Assembly: GCA_963697285.1 (NCBI GenBank)
Contig: CAVONI010000012.1
Span: 124,001 to 188,000, forward strand
Direction of reading: 5' to 3'
DNA from: JAEUQQ01 sp963697285
Lineage (GTDB): Bacteria > Acidobacteriota > Vicinamibacteria > Vicinamibacterales > JAFNAJ01
Length of the DNA stretch: 64,000 bases
Under the pieces are notes generated by a model. The model was given only the letters and a program-made list of their open reading frames with translations. It had not been told where the DNA came from and did no database searches. The first letter of the stretch is position 1; every line of letters starts with the position of its first letter. Shown here in pieces: positions 18,556 to 28,800 of the stretch. The position numbers were made by a program, and so were the translations under genes.

Positions 18556-18973
18556 GTACTTCGTCGACACGAACATTCTGATGTACGCCCACGACGCGAC
18601 AGCGGGCGTGAAGCACGAGCGTGCGAGGGCACTCGTGGAAGAACTCTGGGGTGACCGTTCGGGTGTCGTGAGCACGCAGGTGCTGCAGGAGTTGGCTGTC
18701 AATCTGCGCCGGAAGTCAGGCAGGCCACTCGACGCGAAGGCCACCCGCGAGGTCATCAGCGACTACCTGGCCTGGGAGGTCGTCACCAACACCGGCGCGT
18801 CTGTTCTCGAAGCGCTGGAGATCGAGGAACGCTACCGTGTGTCGTTCTGGGATGCGTTGGTGATTCAGGCGGCGCAGGCCGCCGGTGTCGTGACCTTGTA
18901 CTCGGAGGATCTCACCGACGGGCAGCAATACGGGAGCGTACAGGTCACGAACCCGCTCAGGGGCACGGCGTGA
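18545..18973 (+). CDS. VapC-type PIN-domain toxin RNase
   Basis: A 142-residue PIN protein. Metal-binding acidic residues appear in YFVDTNILMYAHD (first Asp), LQELAVNLRRK (Glu), RVSFWDALVIQAA (Asp) and TLYSEDLTDGQQ (Asp), matching the four-residue PIN active site. Start ATG at 18545 lies inside the antitoxin gene. Likely an endoribonuclease; target unknown. The pair lies outside the tRNA-linked element, in an accessory region. Confidence 0.88.
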   Translation: MSARYFVDTNILMYAHDATAGVKHERARALVEELWGDRSGVVSTQVLQELAVNLRRKSGRPLDAKATREVISDYLAWEVVTNTGASVLEALEIEERYRVSFWDALVIQAAQAAGVVTLYSEDLTDGQQYGSVQVTNPLRGTA

Positions 18974-19081
18974 CATCTCGAAGGCTGGCGCGGCAATCGG
19001 CAGCGGGCGGCCGCCTGCGACCTCCTGGTACACGGCAGGGCCCTCGCGAGGACGCTGCCGGCCCGCTGCGCATCGCACGGC

Positions 19082-20690
19082 ATGCGACCTAATAATGTCC
19101 GGGTGGCTCGCCTCCCTCAGCGCTGGCTCGCGTGGTGCGATTGGGTGGGTCAGCGTCCGCTCGCGCTCCTGACGCTCTTCGTCGCGGTCAGCCTCCTCAC
19201 CCGCTGGTTGTCACTCGTTGTCGACGTCATCGACATGGACGAGACCGCGCACATCGTCGGCGCGTGGGACGCGGCGCGCGGGTGGGTCCCGTATCGCGAT
19301 ACCGTCGACAACAAGCCGCCGCTCGTCTACGCCTACCACCTCCTCGCGCAGGGGATCTTCGGCCGCGGACTGATCCCCGTTCACGCGTTCACGGCGTTGG
19401 TCACGGTGCCGCTGACGGCGCTGGGGGTCTCGGCGTTCGTCGGGCACCGGCGGCTCGGCACCGTGGCCGGCCTGACGTTCCTCGTCTACAGTGCCGCGTT
19501 CATCGGCCACGACATGCTGGCCTCGAACACCGAGATCCAGATGATGCTGCCCGCCACGTGGGCGCTCGTGGCCGTGAAAGACCAGGAGCGCGCCCTGCGG
19601 CCGCAGCGCGCCTTCCTGTCTGGCGTGCTGGTCGGTGTGGCGTTCCTGTTCAAATACCAGGTCGCCGCGTGGCTCCCCCTGATCGGGCTGGCGATTGCCT
19701 GGGCCGCATGGCGTGACCACCGCTGGCGCTCCGTGGTCACCGTCCCGACGGCACTCGCGGTCGGGTTTGCGCTCCCGCTGCTGGCCACGTGGCTCACCTT
19801 CCGCGCGCTGGATGCCGACACGCATCTCGTCTACTGGACCCTGACGAACAACGTCCGCTACGCAGCCAATCCCATCTCGGGTCGCGAGGCCATGGAGCGG
19901 GGCCTGAGCTACTTCGTGCCGTTCCTGCTCGCGACGGCGCCTCTCTGGTGGGGAACTGCTCGCAGCCTCCGCACGTGGGGTGACCCGTATCGCCCGCTGC
20001 TGCTCGTCGGCGTGCTCGTCGCCACCGTCCCAGCCGTGGCCCTGGGCTTCCGGTTCTTCCCGCACTACTTCGTGCAGTTCTACGCGCCGCTGGCGGCGGC
20101 AGCGGCGCCGTGGCTGCTCCGCGTGCTGTCTGCGCCCCCGACGCGCACATCGCGCCTCGTGCTCGGCTGGTCGGCGCTCATGCTGTTCGGGTTCATGCTC
20201 GCGAACGCGTACGTCTACCTCGCAGACACGCGGGTGTACCGCGAGCGCGACCCGGTCTTCCGCGCCGTCGCGGCCCGCCTGCAGGGCGACGCGTGCGCGG
20301 CTGGCGCGACGATGTTCGTGTGGGGGTACGCGCCGGTGCTCTACTACCACGCCGACATTCCCGCGGCATCGCGCTTCATCGTCCTCGCCCAGTCGGGGCT
20401 CACGACCGTACATCTCCGGCAATCTGGGCAGCGTGCGTGGCGACACGCCCGCCCGGAACGTCGTGGACCCGACGCACTGGGATTGGCTGATGGAGGACCT
20501 CGAGGCGCGCCAGGCCACCTTCATCATCGACACGGCGCCGGCAGGCATCTTCCGCTGGAACAAGTTCCCTCTCGAGCAGTATCCCCGCCTCGCCTCGTAC
20601 GTGCGCGACTCGTTCGACCTCGTGGACGAAATCGGCAAGGTGCGCATCTATCGTCGCAAGGGCTGCGAGCAGACGAGCGCGGGCAGCTGA
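19082..20690 (+). CDS. GT39/ArnT-like membrane glycosyltransferase, frameshifted
   Basis: Polytopic inner-membrane protein, about 535 residues after removing one base near 20408. The N-terminal half has the dolichyl-phosphate-mannose-type signature DMDETAHIVG followed by DTVDNKPPLVYAYHLL, with about ten hydrophobic segments through residue 390. The soluble C-terminal part continues in the next frame as YISGNLGSVRGDTPARN and DLEARQATFIIDTAPAG. It probably transfers a sugar from a polyprenyl-phosphate carrier to a periplasmic acceptor; the acceptor is not evident. No other glycan genes adjoin it. Confidence 0.78.
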
Positions 20691-20827
20691 CGTCTCGCTG
20701 AAGGGGCTTCATGGGCAACCTGCCGGGCGTGGCGCGGAGGCACGCTCGCGGTGTAGAAAAGTGTGACCTCGTCGCCGTTCTGCGATAGCGTTGACGTCGC
20801 GCGTTCACGCGCGGGAGTGATCCAATC

Positions 20828-21178
20828 ATGCAGTTCTCACTCACCACCGACGAAGCCGGGCACTTCATCTGCGACCTGGCCGACGATGCCGCACACACGA
20901 CCGTCACGGCGTCGAACGTTCCCGAAGCCGGCGACGACCTGCTCGGCGCCATCGAGGATGCGAAGACCGAGGGCTTCGGGGAGTCTCTCTGGTATGAACC
21001 GCGCGGAATGTACCGGTGGATGCTCCGGCGCGCCGGCGACCGCCTGACAGTCGCCGTGATGTGGTGCGAGAGCCCGGTCGTCGGGTACCAGCACGCGTTC
21101 CGCGGCGAGTGCGCCTTCGCCTGGTTCGAGGAGACGGTGCGCGAAGCGGTCACGCGCCTTCGCGCCGTGGAACAGTAG
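20828..21178 (+). CDS. Hypothetical protein, 116 residues
   Basis: An acidic soluble protein with no signal peptide or membrane span. It opens MQFSLTTDEAGHFICDLADD and contains EGFGESLWYEPRGMYRWMLRR and AFAWFEETVREAV. No family is recognised. A GGGAG sequence lies about ten bases before the ATG and base composition matches neighbours, so it is probably real. It is 100 bases upstream of the DinB gene on the same strand. Confidence 0.6.
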   Translation: MQFSLTTDEAGHFICDLADDAAHTTVTASNVPEAGDDLLGAIEDAKTEGFGESLWYEPRGMYRWMLRRAGDRLTVAVMWCESPVVGYQHAFRGECAFAWFEETVREAVTRLRAVEQ

Positions 21179-21278
21179 CCACGACCCGCGGCGGCACGGC
21201 CCGGTCGTCACAACCGGCTTGACACCACGCGAAGACACAGCGAATCTTCAGGACACACCACCAGAGGAGGTCGTCCCG

Positions 21279-21758
21279 ATGTCCCTTGTAAAGCAGGCAC
21301 TCGCCGAATTGCAGGCCGCCCACGAGTACTTCACCCGTTCGACCCGCAACCTCACGGAAGCGCAGTCCACGTTCGCGCCCGCCGAGGGGATGATGACCAC
21401 CGCCCAGCAGGTGGCGCACGCGGCGCAGACGATTGACTGGTTCGTCGAGGGTGCGTTCCGACCCGAAGGGTTCGACCAGCACTGGGAAGAGCACGCGAAG
21501 ATCGTCGGCGCCTGCACCTCGCTCGCGGAGGCGCGCGCCTGGTTCGACCGAGCCGTCGCCAGCGCAAGGGCGAAGGTGGAGTCGTGCTCCGACGCCGATC
21601 TGCTCCAACCGCTTCCCGACGGTCCGATCATGGGCGGCCTGCCGCGCGTGACGATTTTCGGCGCCATCAACGATCACACGGCGCACCATCGCGGCGCGCT
21701 CACCGTCTATGCGCGCCTCAGTGGGATCGTCCCGCCCATGCCGTATATGGAGATGTAG
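21279..21758 (+). CDS. DinB-family putative metal-dependent protein
   Basis: A 159-residue four-helix-bundle protein of the DinB/YfiT type. The metal-binding histidines fit AQQVAHAAQTIDWF and NDHTAHHRGALTVYAR. Relatives are thiol-dependent S-transferases or have no known role. The frame opens at 21219, but the ATG at 21279 has a strong AGGAGG eight bases upstream (21265-21270), which decides the start. It converges on the next gene, 126 bases away. Confidence 0.85.
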   Translation: MSLVKQALAELQAAHEYFTRSTRNLTEAQSTFAPAEGMMTTAQQVAHAAQTIDWFVEGAFRPEGFDQHWEEHAKIVGACTSLAEARAWFDRAVASARAKVESCSDADLLQPLPDGPIMGGLPRVTIFGAINDHTAHHRGALTVYARLSGIVPPMPYMEM

Positions 21759-21884
21759 AACGGCGGAGGCGCACCGCAGGATGGCACCCGTTCGAGACCT
21801 GCGGCGTCACCGGGTTCGCGCGACGAGGGACGCCGTTGACGTGCAGGCGTCGCCGGAGTCCCTCGGAAGACCGTCCCTGGCGGG

Positions 21885-22379
21885 CTACTCGATGATCCGC
21901 ATCCGATACGCGTAACACGCCTCGACGTCGTCGGCGGTCGCGACGGTAAGGATGTAGGTCGCGCGGTAGGGCCGGCGTACGTCGAACCGTGGGTTCAGGT
22001 TGCCCCCTTCATCGTCGCTCGTTTGATGCTCGGCCGACACGTCGACGCCATCGGTCTTCACCGAGGTCAGGATGGCGATGGGATCGGAGGTGTCGTCGCT
22101 TTCGAAATCGAGGATCACGGCCACGTTCGGGGGTAGCGTGCCGAGGTGGTGAACGTTGGGCGTGATGCTCGTGCAGTAGACGCCCTGGGCCGCATCGCCG
22201 ATGATTTCGAGGGGCTTGAAGGTGCCGCGCGTTGATGAGACCGCGCCCGCGGCCCCGGCAACCTGGGCACGCTGTCCCTTCGTCTTCTTGCTGGCCGTTG
22301 CTGCGTCGCCGGGGATCGCAGCCAGTCCCGCGGCGATGATCACCACCACCGTCGTCCGCACCAGACGCCTGACGTCCAT
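21885..22379 (-). CDS. Secreted hypothetical protein
   Basis: A 164-residue protein with a Sec-type signal peptide (MDVRRLVRTTVVVIIAAGLA to about residue 27, ending DAATA). The mature part is Ala/Gly-rich at first, then has TFKPLEIIGDAAQGVYCTS, an acidic DFESDDTSDPIAI strand and a conserved-looking YILTVATADDVEACYAY. No family is recognised. AGGAGG five bases before the ATG at 22379 fixes the start over the longer frame from 22430. Confidence 0.7.
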   Translation of the reverse strand: MDVRRLVRTTVVVIIAAGLAAIPGDAATASKKTKGQRAQVAGAAGAVSSTRGTFKPLEIIGDAAQGVYCTSITPNVHHLGTLPPNVAVILDFESDDTSDPIAILTSVKTDGVDVSAEHQTSDDEGGNLNPRFDVRRPYRATYILTVATADDVEACYAYRMRIIE

Positions 22380-22541
22380 GGTCGCCTCCTGTTCTCGTGA
22401 CAGCAGACCGTCGCTGTCGCCGCGGCGCACCCACCGTCGATGGTGAGTGCCCGCTCCATGCGACCTGCTCAGACAGTCCCCATCCTAGGCCTATCGGCCG
22501 GAGTCCACAATAGATGAAGGCGGAGGTACGGCCGGGCGGGA

Positions 22542-23012
22542 TCAGGCCTTCCGGCGCCCGAGTTTCACGACGATGTCGTGTTCGGCCCTGGTCACGGGCT
22601 GGACCGACAACCGGCTGCCCTTCTTCGTGACCATCATGTTCTCGAGACCCTTGGTAGCCTTCAGTGTCTCGAGGGCGACGACCGCCGGAAAGCGCTCGAC
22701 GAAGGCGATGTCGACCATGAACCAGGTCGGCGCCTCTTTCGTGCTCTTCTCGTCGTAGTAGTCGCTGCCCTGCTGCCAGGCCGACGCGTCCGGGTAGCCG
22801 GCACGCGAGACCCGCGCGAGGCCCGTGACACCTGAAGGGTCGGCGTTCGACGCGTAGAACAGGACCCCGTCGCCAACCTGCATCTCGTCGCGCAGGAGGT
22901 TGCGTGCCTGGTAGTTGCGGACCCCCTCCCAACTCGTCTGCCCGTCGCGAGCCAAGTCGTCGATCGTGTAGGCCTCGGGTTCACACTTCATGAGCCAATA
23001 TCGTGTCGCCAT
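22542..23012 (-). CDS. EVE-domain protein
   Basis: A 156-residue single-domain EVE protein, PUA-like fold, whose relatives bind modified bases. Signature segments: YWLMKCEPEAYTIDDL, TSWEGVRNYQARNLLRDEM, VGDGVLFYASNADPSGVTGLA and WFMVDIAFVERF. The aromatic residues that form the base-binding pocket appear present. In other bacteria EVE genes may accompany modification or restriction systems; none is seen here. It is divergent from the diguanylate cyclase gene. Confidence 0.9.
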   Translation of the reverse strand: MATRYWLMKCEPEAYTIDDLARDGQTSWEGVRNYQARNLLRDEMQVGDGVLFYASNADPSGVTGLARVSRAGYPDASAWQQGSDYYDEKSTKEAPTWFMVDIAFVERFPAVVALETLKATKGLENMMVTKKGSRLSVQPVTRAEHDIVVKLGRRKA

Positions 23013-23268
23013 CTGTTGATGCTACAGGGGGGCCGCGTCCCGCTTCATCACAATTCCGTGGATGTCCCAAGGGTCTTCGGGCGAGGGAGACACCAATCTC
23101 CAGGGCACGGCGCGGGCAGGCGACCGGGGCGGCAAGGAGCCAGGGGCGTCCGAAGCCCTGACGTTCGGGACGAGAACGTCCGATAGCCTGTCAAGTGACC
23201 GCGGGAGAGGCTCGCGATGCGCCGGGGTGGACTCCCGCGCAGGCGGTGCCGCCCCGCGCCGCTCTGCC

Positions 23269-25125
23269 ATGTCGACCGACCTCGCTGCCTTCGGCGCCCC
23301 TGGCGCGTCGGTTGCGGTGTCCCTGCCAGACCGGGGAGCCACTGCCTTCGACGGCGTTTCGCCTGCCCGGGCACTGCTCGACACGCTGCCCGTCTACGTG
23401 TGGATGAAGGACCGCGAGGGCCGCTACGTGGACGCGAACGCGGCGTACGCCGCCGCCGTGGGACTCAATGATCCCTCGGCCCTGGTCGGGCGAACAGACC
23501 TCGAATTGTGGCCCCTCGACCTCGCCGTTGCGTTCCGCGAGGCCGATGCACAGGTCGTGGACACGTGGACCAGCCTCACCGTCGAAGAATGCATCGAGTC
23601 AGCGGGCATCTCGCGATGGTACGAGACCATCCGGCGGCCGTGGTTCGGGCCGACGGGCGATGTCGTCGGCACGATTGGCGTGTCGCACGACGTCACCGAG
23701 CGCCGGCGCGCGCAGGAGGTCATTGCGGCACGTCTTCGGCTGGTGAACCTGGCGCCTCGCGTCACGCTCGACGATCTGCTGGCCGCAACGCTCGCTGAGG
23801 CCGAACTGCTCACCGGCAGTCCCATTGCCTTCTATCACTTCGTGGCGCCGGACCAGCGCAGCCTCATCCTGCAGGCGTGGTCGACGCGCACCACGCGCGA
23901 CTTCTGCAGGGCCCAGGGCAAGGGCCTGCATTACTCCATCGATGAGGCCGGCGTCTGGGTCGACTGCATCCGCGAGCGACGGCCGGTCGTCCACAACGAC
24001 TACCTGTCGCTGCCGCATCGGCGCGGCCTGCCCGACGGCCACGCCGACATCCTGCGTGAACTGGTGGTGCCCGTCCTTCGCGAAGGGCTCATCGTCGCCG
24101 TGATGGGCGTGGGCAACCGCCCGTCGCCCTATTCGGACGACGATGTCACCACCGCGTCGCAGTTGGCAGACCTGGCCTGGGACATCGCCGACCGCAAACG
24201 CAGCGACGACGCCCTGCGCGAGAGCGAACAGCGTTACCGCGAGTTGTTCGAGGCCGAGTCCGATGCGATCCTGCTGATCGATGAGTCCTCGGGCTGCGTC
24301 CTCGAGGCGAACACGTCGGCGTGCGCCATGTACGGCTATTCCCGCGACGAGCTGGTCGCGATGCACGAAAGCGACCTGTCGGCCGATGCGACGGCGCCTG
24401 GCGCCGGAGCGCTGCGTGGGCGACCGCCCGCGCCTCACTCCGCGTTGAGTTACCACCGCAGGCGCGGAGGGGCGATCTTCCCGGTGGAAGTCGCGGCGCG
24501 AAAGTACGTGACGAGTGGACACCCGATCACCATAGTCACCGTGCGGGACGTGTCGGAGCGCCAGCGATATGAAGAGCAACTGGCCGAGCAGCATCGACGG
24601 CTGGCCGACGCCTACGAAGCGCTGCAGTCGCTCGTCGTCACCGACAGCCTGACCGGCCTGCTGAACCGGCGCGCCTACGATGCCCGTGTCATCGAGGAAC
24701 GCGCGCGCGCCGGCCGCGGCAAGTCGCTGTCGATCCTGATGATCGACGTCGATCACTTCAAGGACTTCAACGACACGTTCGGTCACGCCGCGGGTGACGC
24801 CGTCCTGGCGCAGCTCGCGCGCATCCTGCTGGGCGCGACCCGCGGCACCGACACCGTGGCGCGCTACGGTGGCGAGGAATTCGTGGTGATCGCGCCAGAC
24901 GCCGACCGCGACGCGGCCGCGCACCTGGCCGAGCGGTGCCGCGCCGCCGCCGAGGGCGCCACGTGGCCGAAGCGTCGCATCACGATCAGCATCGGCGCGG
25001 CGACGTGGACCAGGGGCCAGCCGCTGGCGTGGCTCGAAGACCTGCCCCTCGCCGCCGATCGCGCCCTGTACGACGCGAAGCGGACCGGTCGCAACCGCGT
25101 CTCGCACGCGGACCTCGGCGACTGA
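23269..25125 (+). CDS. PAS-GAF-PAS diguanylate cyclase
   Basis: Soluble sensory cyclase making cyclic di-GMP from GTP, about 618 residues from the ATG at 23269 (frame opens at 23062 with low-complexity sequence). Order: a PAS domain (LLDTLPVYVWMKDREGRYVDAN), a GAF-like domain (LLTGSPIAFYHFVAPDQRS then EAGVWVDCIRERRPVVHNDY), a second PAS (YRELFEAESDAILLIDESSG), a short coil and a GGDEF domain. The catalytic motif RYGGEEFVVIAP is intact, and an RGTD lies exactly five residues before it, the RxxD product-inhibition site. No membrane segment. No EAL or PilZ partner is nearby. Confidence 0.92.
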   Translation: MSTDLAAFGAPGASVAVSLPDRGATAFDGVSPARALLDTLPVYVWMKDREGRYVDANAAYAAAVGLNDPSALVGRTDLELWPLDLAVAFREADAQVVDTWTSLTVEECIESAGISRWYETIRRPWFGPTGDVVGTIGVSHDVTERRRAQEVIAARLRLVNLAPRVTLDDLLAATLAEAELLTGSPIAFYHFVAPDQRSLILQAWSTRTTRDFCRAQGKGLHYSIDEAGVWVDCIRERRPVVHNDYLSLPHRRGLPDGHADILRELVVPVLREGLIVAVMGVGNRPSPYSDDDVTTASQLADLAWDIADRKRSDDALRESEQRYRELFEAESDAILLIDESSGCVLEANTSACAMYGYSRDELVAMHESDLSADATAPGAGALRGRPPAPHSALSYHRRRGGAIFPVEVAARKYVTSGHPITIVTVRDVSERQRYEEQLAEQHRRLADAYEALQSLVVTDSLTGLLNRRAYDARVIEERARAGRGKSLSILMIDVDHFKDFNDTFGHAAGDAVLAQLARILLGATRGTDTVARYGGEEFVVIAPDADRDAAAHLAERCRAAAEGATWPKRRITISIGAATWTRGQPLAWLEDLPLAADRALYDAKRTGRNRVSHADLGD

Positions 25126-25133
25126 GCCGATCC

Positions 25134-25155
25134 GGGCCGCACTGGGGTGCGGCCC
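25134..25155 (+). terminator. GC-rich hairpin after the diguanylate cyclase gene
   Basis: GGGCCGCA (25134-25141) pairs with TGCGGCCC (25148-25155) across a six-base loop, starting nine bases after the stop. No T-run follows. It is also the first part of a repeat cluster and one member of a palindrome type that recurs elsewhere in the window. Confidence 0.45.
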
Positions 25156-25260
25156 CTACGGCGACACGCCGTGACGACACGCCTGGATCGGTCCTACGAC
25201 GACACGCTGTAACGACACGCTGGGGTGCGGCCCCTACGACGACACGCTGTTACGACACGC
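25143..25260. repeat. Mixed direct-repeat cluster between convergent genes
   Basis: The 17-base word TGGGGTGCGGCCCCTAC occurs at 25143 and again at 25221. Three 23-base near-copies, each holding CGACACGC twice, lie at 25160-25182, 25198-25220 and 25238-25260. The last copy runs into the 3' end of acs. Units are too irregular in spacing for a CRISPR array and no spacers of fixed length exist. Confidence 0.7.
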
Positions 25261-27202
25261 CGCGCTGGTGCTCCTCGACCAGTCGTTCGACGATGGCCGG
25301 CTCGGCCAGCGTGGTCAGGTCGCCGAGGCCCTCGTAATCGCCGGCGGCTACCTTCCGCAGGATGCGACGCATGATCTTGCCGCTGCGGGTCTTCGGCAGG
25401 CCCGCGGCGATGTGGATGACATCGGGCGCGGCGAACGCGCCGATGGCGTTCCTGACCTGCTGCTTGAGCGCGCCGACGAGTTCTTCGTGGTCGTACCGCT
25501 CCACGCCCGCGTTGAGCACGACGTAGCAGTAGATGCCTTCACCCTTGATCGGATGGGGGCATCCCACGACCGCCGCCTCGGCGACGGCCTCGTGCGCCAC
25601 GAGGGCGCTCTCGATCTCCGCGGTGCCCAGGCGATGCCCCGACACGTTCAGCACGTCGTCGATGCGCCCGGTGATCCAGTAGTAGCCATCTTCGTCGCGT
25701 CGGCATCCGTCGCCGGTGAAGTAGTAGCCCGGGAACTGCGTGAAGTACGTCTGCTTGAAGCGCTGGTGGTCGCCCCACACGGTCCGCGCCTGCCCCGGCC
25801 ACGGCGACGCCAGGCACAGGGCGCCTGTCACGTCGTTGCCGTGGACGAGTTCCTTGGTGGCCGGGTTGAGCACGGCCGGCTTGACCCCGAAGAACGGCAG
25901 CGTGGCCGACCCTGGCTTCGTCGGCGTGACACCCGGCAGCGGCGTGATCAGGATGCCGCCCGTCTCGGTCTGCCACCAGGTGTCGACGACCGTGCAGCGG
26001 CCCTCGCCGACGACGTCGTGATACCAGCGCCACACCTCGGGGTTGATCGGTTCTCCGACCGTGCCCAGGATGCGGATGGTGTCGCGCCTGTACTTCGTCA
26101 CCCATGCGTCGCCAGCCTGGGCGAGCGACCGCAGCGCCGTCGGGGCCGTGTAGAACACGTTCACGCCCAGGTCGTCGCAGACCTGCCACATGCGGCCCGC
26201 GTCGGGATACAACGGCGTCGACTCGAACAGCACCGTGGTGGCACCGTTCGCCAGCGGGCCGTAGACGATGTAGCTGTGGCCCGTGATCCAGCCGATGTCT
26301 GCCGTGCAGAAGTAGACGTCGCCCGGGTGATAGTCGAAGACCAGCTTGTGCGAGAAGGCGGCGTAGACGAGGAACCCGCCCGTCGTGTGCAGCAGGCCCT
26401 TCGGCTTGCCCGTGGATCCCGACGTGTAGAGGACGAACAACGGATCCTCGGCACCCATCCAGGCGGCCGTGCACGTCGAGCGCTGTTTCAGGCACTCGTC
26501 GTCGAGCCAGTGATCGCGCCCCTGCTCCATCGTGACGTCGGTGTCGGTGCGGCGCGCGACGAGCACCGACTCGACGAGCGACATCCCCTCGATCGCCCGA
26601 TCGACGGTCTTCTTCAGCGGCACGCGGCGCCCGCCGCGAAGGCCCTCGTTGGCCGTCACCACCACCTTGCACCGCGCGTCGACGATGCGGTCGCGCAGTG
26701 ACTCCGACGAGAAGCCACCGAAGACGACCGAGTGCACCGCGCCGATGCGTGCGCACGCGAGCATCGTGTAGACGAGTTCGGGCATCATCGTGAGGTAGAT
26801 GCACACGCGGTCGCCCTTGCGCACGCCGTGATGCAGCAGCACGTTGGCGACGCGGCACACGTGGTGCTTCAGGTCTCGGTACGTGATGTGGGTGTAGACG
26901 CCGGGCTCATCCTGTGCCCAGATGATTGCCGTCCTGTCGCCCAGCGTCTCGAGGTGGCGATCGATGCAGTTGATCGATGCGTTGAGCCGACCTCCCGAGA
27001 ACCACGAGAAGTCGACCTCGTCGTAGTCGGCATCGAACACGCCCGTCCACGGGTGGAACCAGGTCAGCGCCTTGGCCTGTTCGCCCCAGAACCACTCGGG
27101 ATTGTCGAGCGACAGCCGGTAGAGGCGCTGGTACTCCTCCATCGAGTTGACGTAGGCGCGCTGCGCGATGTGCGGCTTGACGGGATAGATGTCCTGCGAC
27201 AC
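25250..27202 (-). CDS. acs: Acetyl-coenzyme A synthetase
   Basis: Activates acetate to acetyl-CoA through acetyl-adenylate in the cytosol; 650 residues. Motifs: YTSGSTGKPKGLLHTTGG (ATP-binding loop), VDTWWQTETGGILI, GYYFTGDGCRRDEDGYYWITGR (hinge) and LPKTRSGKIMRRILR with the Lys that is acetylated in homologues. Start is GTG at 27202 with AGGAGG seven bases upstream; the TTG at 27220 precedes that site and is rejected. It is the last gene of an acetate-use operon, 31 bases after actP. Its 3' end overlaps the direct-repeat cluster. Confidence 0.96.
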   Translation of the reverse strand: MSQDIYPVKPHIAQRAYVNSMEEYQRLYRLSLDNPEWFWGEQAKALTWFHPWTGVFDADYDEVDFSWFSGGRLNASINCIDRHLETLGDRTAIIWAQDEPGVYTHITYRDLKHHVCRVANVLLHHGVRKGDRVCIYLTMMPELVYTMLACARIGAVHSVVFGGFSSESLRDRIVDARCKVVVTANEGLRGGRRVPLKKTVDRAIEGMSLVESVLVARRTDTDVTMEQGRDHWLDDECLKQRSTCTAAWMGAEDPLFVLYTSGSTGKPKGLLHTTGGFLVYAAFSHKLVFDYHPGDVYFCTADIGWITGHSYIVYGPLANGATTVLFESTPLYPDAGRMWQVCDDLGVNVFYTAPTALRSLAQAGDAWVTKYRRDTIRILGTVGEPINPEVWRWYHDVVGEGRCTVVDTWWQTETGGILITPLPGVTPTKPGSATLPFFGVKPAVLNPATKELVHGNDVTGALCLASPWPGQARTVWGDHQRFKQTYFTQFPGYYFTGDGCRRDEDGYYWITGRIDDVLNVSGHRLGTAEIESALVAHEAVAEAAVVGCPHPIKGEGIYCYVVLNAGVERYDHEELVGALKQQVRNAIGAFAAPDVIHIAAGLPKTRSGKIMRRILRKVAAGDYEGLGDLTTLAEPAIVERLVEEHQRGVS

Positions 27203-27233
27203 GGTGGATCCTCCTGGCAAAGCGACGAACGGC

Positions 27234-28775
27234 CTACTCGGCGCCGATGCCGAGGTAGGTTCGGAGCTTCTCGTCCTCGAACGCGGCGGCCGCGCTGGCC
27301 TCGCGCGTCAGCAGCGACACCACGATGCCGACGAGGAACGCGGCGGTCATCGACACGATGGCCGGGTTGCGCAGCGCGAACAGCGGACTCGGATACTTGA
27401 AGACGTCGACCCACACGGTGGGACTCACCACGATGAGCCCGACGGTGAGGAACGACCCCGTCAGGATCGAGGCGACCGCACCCGGCGTGGTGAAGCGTCG
27501 CCAGACGATCGACAGCAGCAGCGCCGGGAAGTTCGCGCTGCAGGCGATCGCGAACGCAAGGCCCACCATGTAGGCGACGTTCTGTCCCTTGAACACGATG
27601 CCGAGCAGCACGGCGAGGATGCCGAATCCCACGGTGGCCCAGCGCGCGACGCGCACCTGCTCGGGCTTCGGTCGCCTGCCCGCGCTTGATCACGTGCGTG
27701 TAGATGTCGTGCGACAGCGCCGACGCGCCGGCCAGCGTGAGCCCTGCCACCACGGCGAGGATCGTGGCGAACGCGACCGCGGCGATGAAGCCGAGGAACG
27801 GCGTGCCGGCGAGGTGCTCGGCGAGCAACGGCGCCGCCATGTTGCCGCCACCGTCGATCGCCGCGATGACCTCGCGGCCCACGAGCGCAGACGCCCCGAA
27901 GCCCGACGATGGGAATGATGATGTAGAAGTAGCCGATGAACCCCGTCGCGTACAACACCGACAGGCGCGCGGCACGCGCGTCTGGCACGGTGTAGAAGCG
28001 CATCAGGATGTGCGGCAGGCCCAGCAGGCCGAACATCAGCGCCAGGCCCAGCGACACGGCATCGACGGGGCTCGTCACGAGCCCGCCCGGTTCGAGCGCC
28101 GACTGCGAATACCGCTCGACGACCGCGGCGTACAGCGCGCCGGGGCTGAAGCCGAACTGCGCGAGCACGAGGACGGTCATCACCGTGACGCCGAACAGCA
28201 GCAGCACGGCCTTGATGATCTGCACCCAGGTGGTCGCGATCATCCCGCCGAACAGCACGTAGGCCATCATGATCACGCCGACGATGACGACGGCCGCCTC
28301 GTACGAGATGCCGAACATCAGCTTGATCAGGTTGCCCGACCCGACCATCTGGGCGATCGTGTAGAACAGCACGGTCAGGATGCCGCCGACCGCCGACGCG
28401 ATCCGCACCGGCGTCTGCCGGAGGCGGAACGCGACCACGTCGGCGAAGGTGTACTTGCCGAGGTTGCGCAGCGGCTCGGCGATGAGGAACATCAGGGCCG
28501 GCCATCCCACCAGCCAGCCGGTCGCGTAGATCATCCCGTCGTAGCCCTTGAGCGCGACCAGGCCCGTGATGCCGAGGAACGAGGCGGCGCTCATGTAGTC
28601 GCCGGCCAGGGCGAGGCCGTTCTGCAAGGCGCTGACGCTCCGGCCCGCGGCGTAGAACTCCTTCGTCGATCGCGTGCGCTTCGCGGCCCAGTAGGTGACC
28701 ACCAGCGTGCAGACGACGATGACGAGGAAGAACGCGATGGCCGAGAGCGGTCGGCGTGCCCAGCGTAGTGGTCAT
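27234..28775 (-). CDS. actP: Cation/acetate symporter ActP, frameshifted three times
   Basis: Sodium:solute symporter family permease for acetate, inner membrane, 512 residues after removing three extra bases (near 28746, 27903 and 27664). Start ATG at 28775 gives MTTTLGTPTA, then after the first shift FLVIVVCTLVVTYWAAKRTR and FYAAGRSVSALQNGLALAGD, the family signature. Then SAASFLGITGLVALKGYDG, LGLPHILMRFYTVPDARAAR and GTPFLGFIAAVAFATILAVV, and the end YTHVIKRGQ, shift, VRVARWATVGFGILAV. About 13 membrane spans. Each piece is well conserved, so it is probably functional in the organism. Lies between the DUF485 gene and acs. Confidence 0.85.
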
Positions 28776-28800
28776 GAACCTGAGGGTCCTCGAGGGCGCG

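Noticed and set aside
25160..25260. Possible CRISPR array
   Set aside because: Only three irregular copies, unequal gaps and no cas genes nearby.
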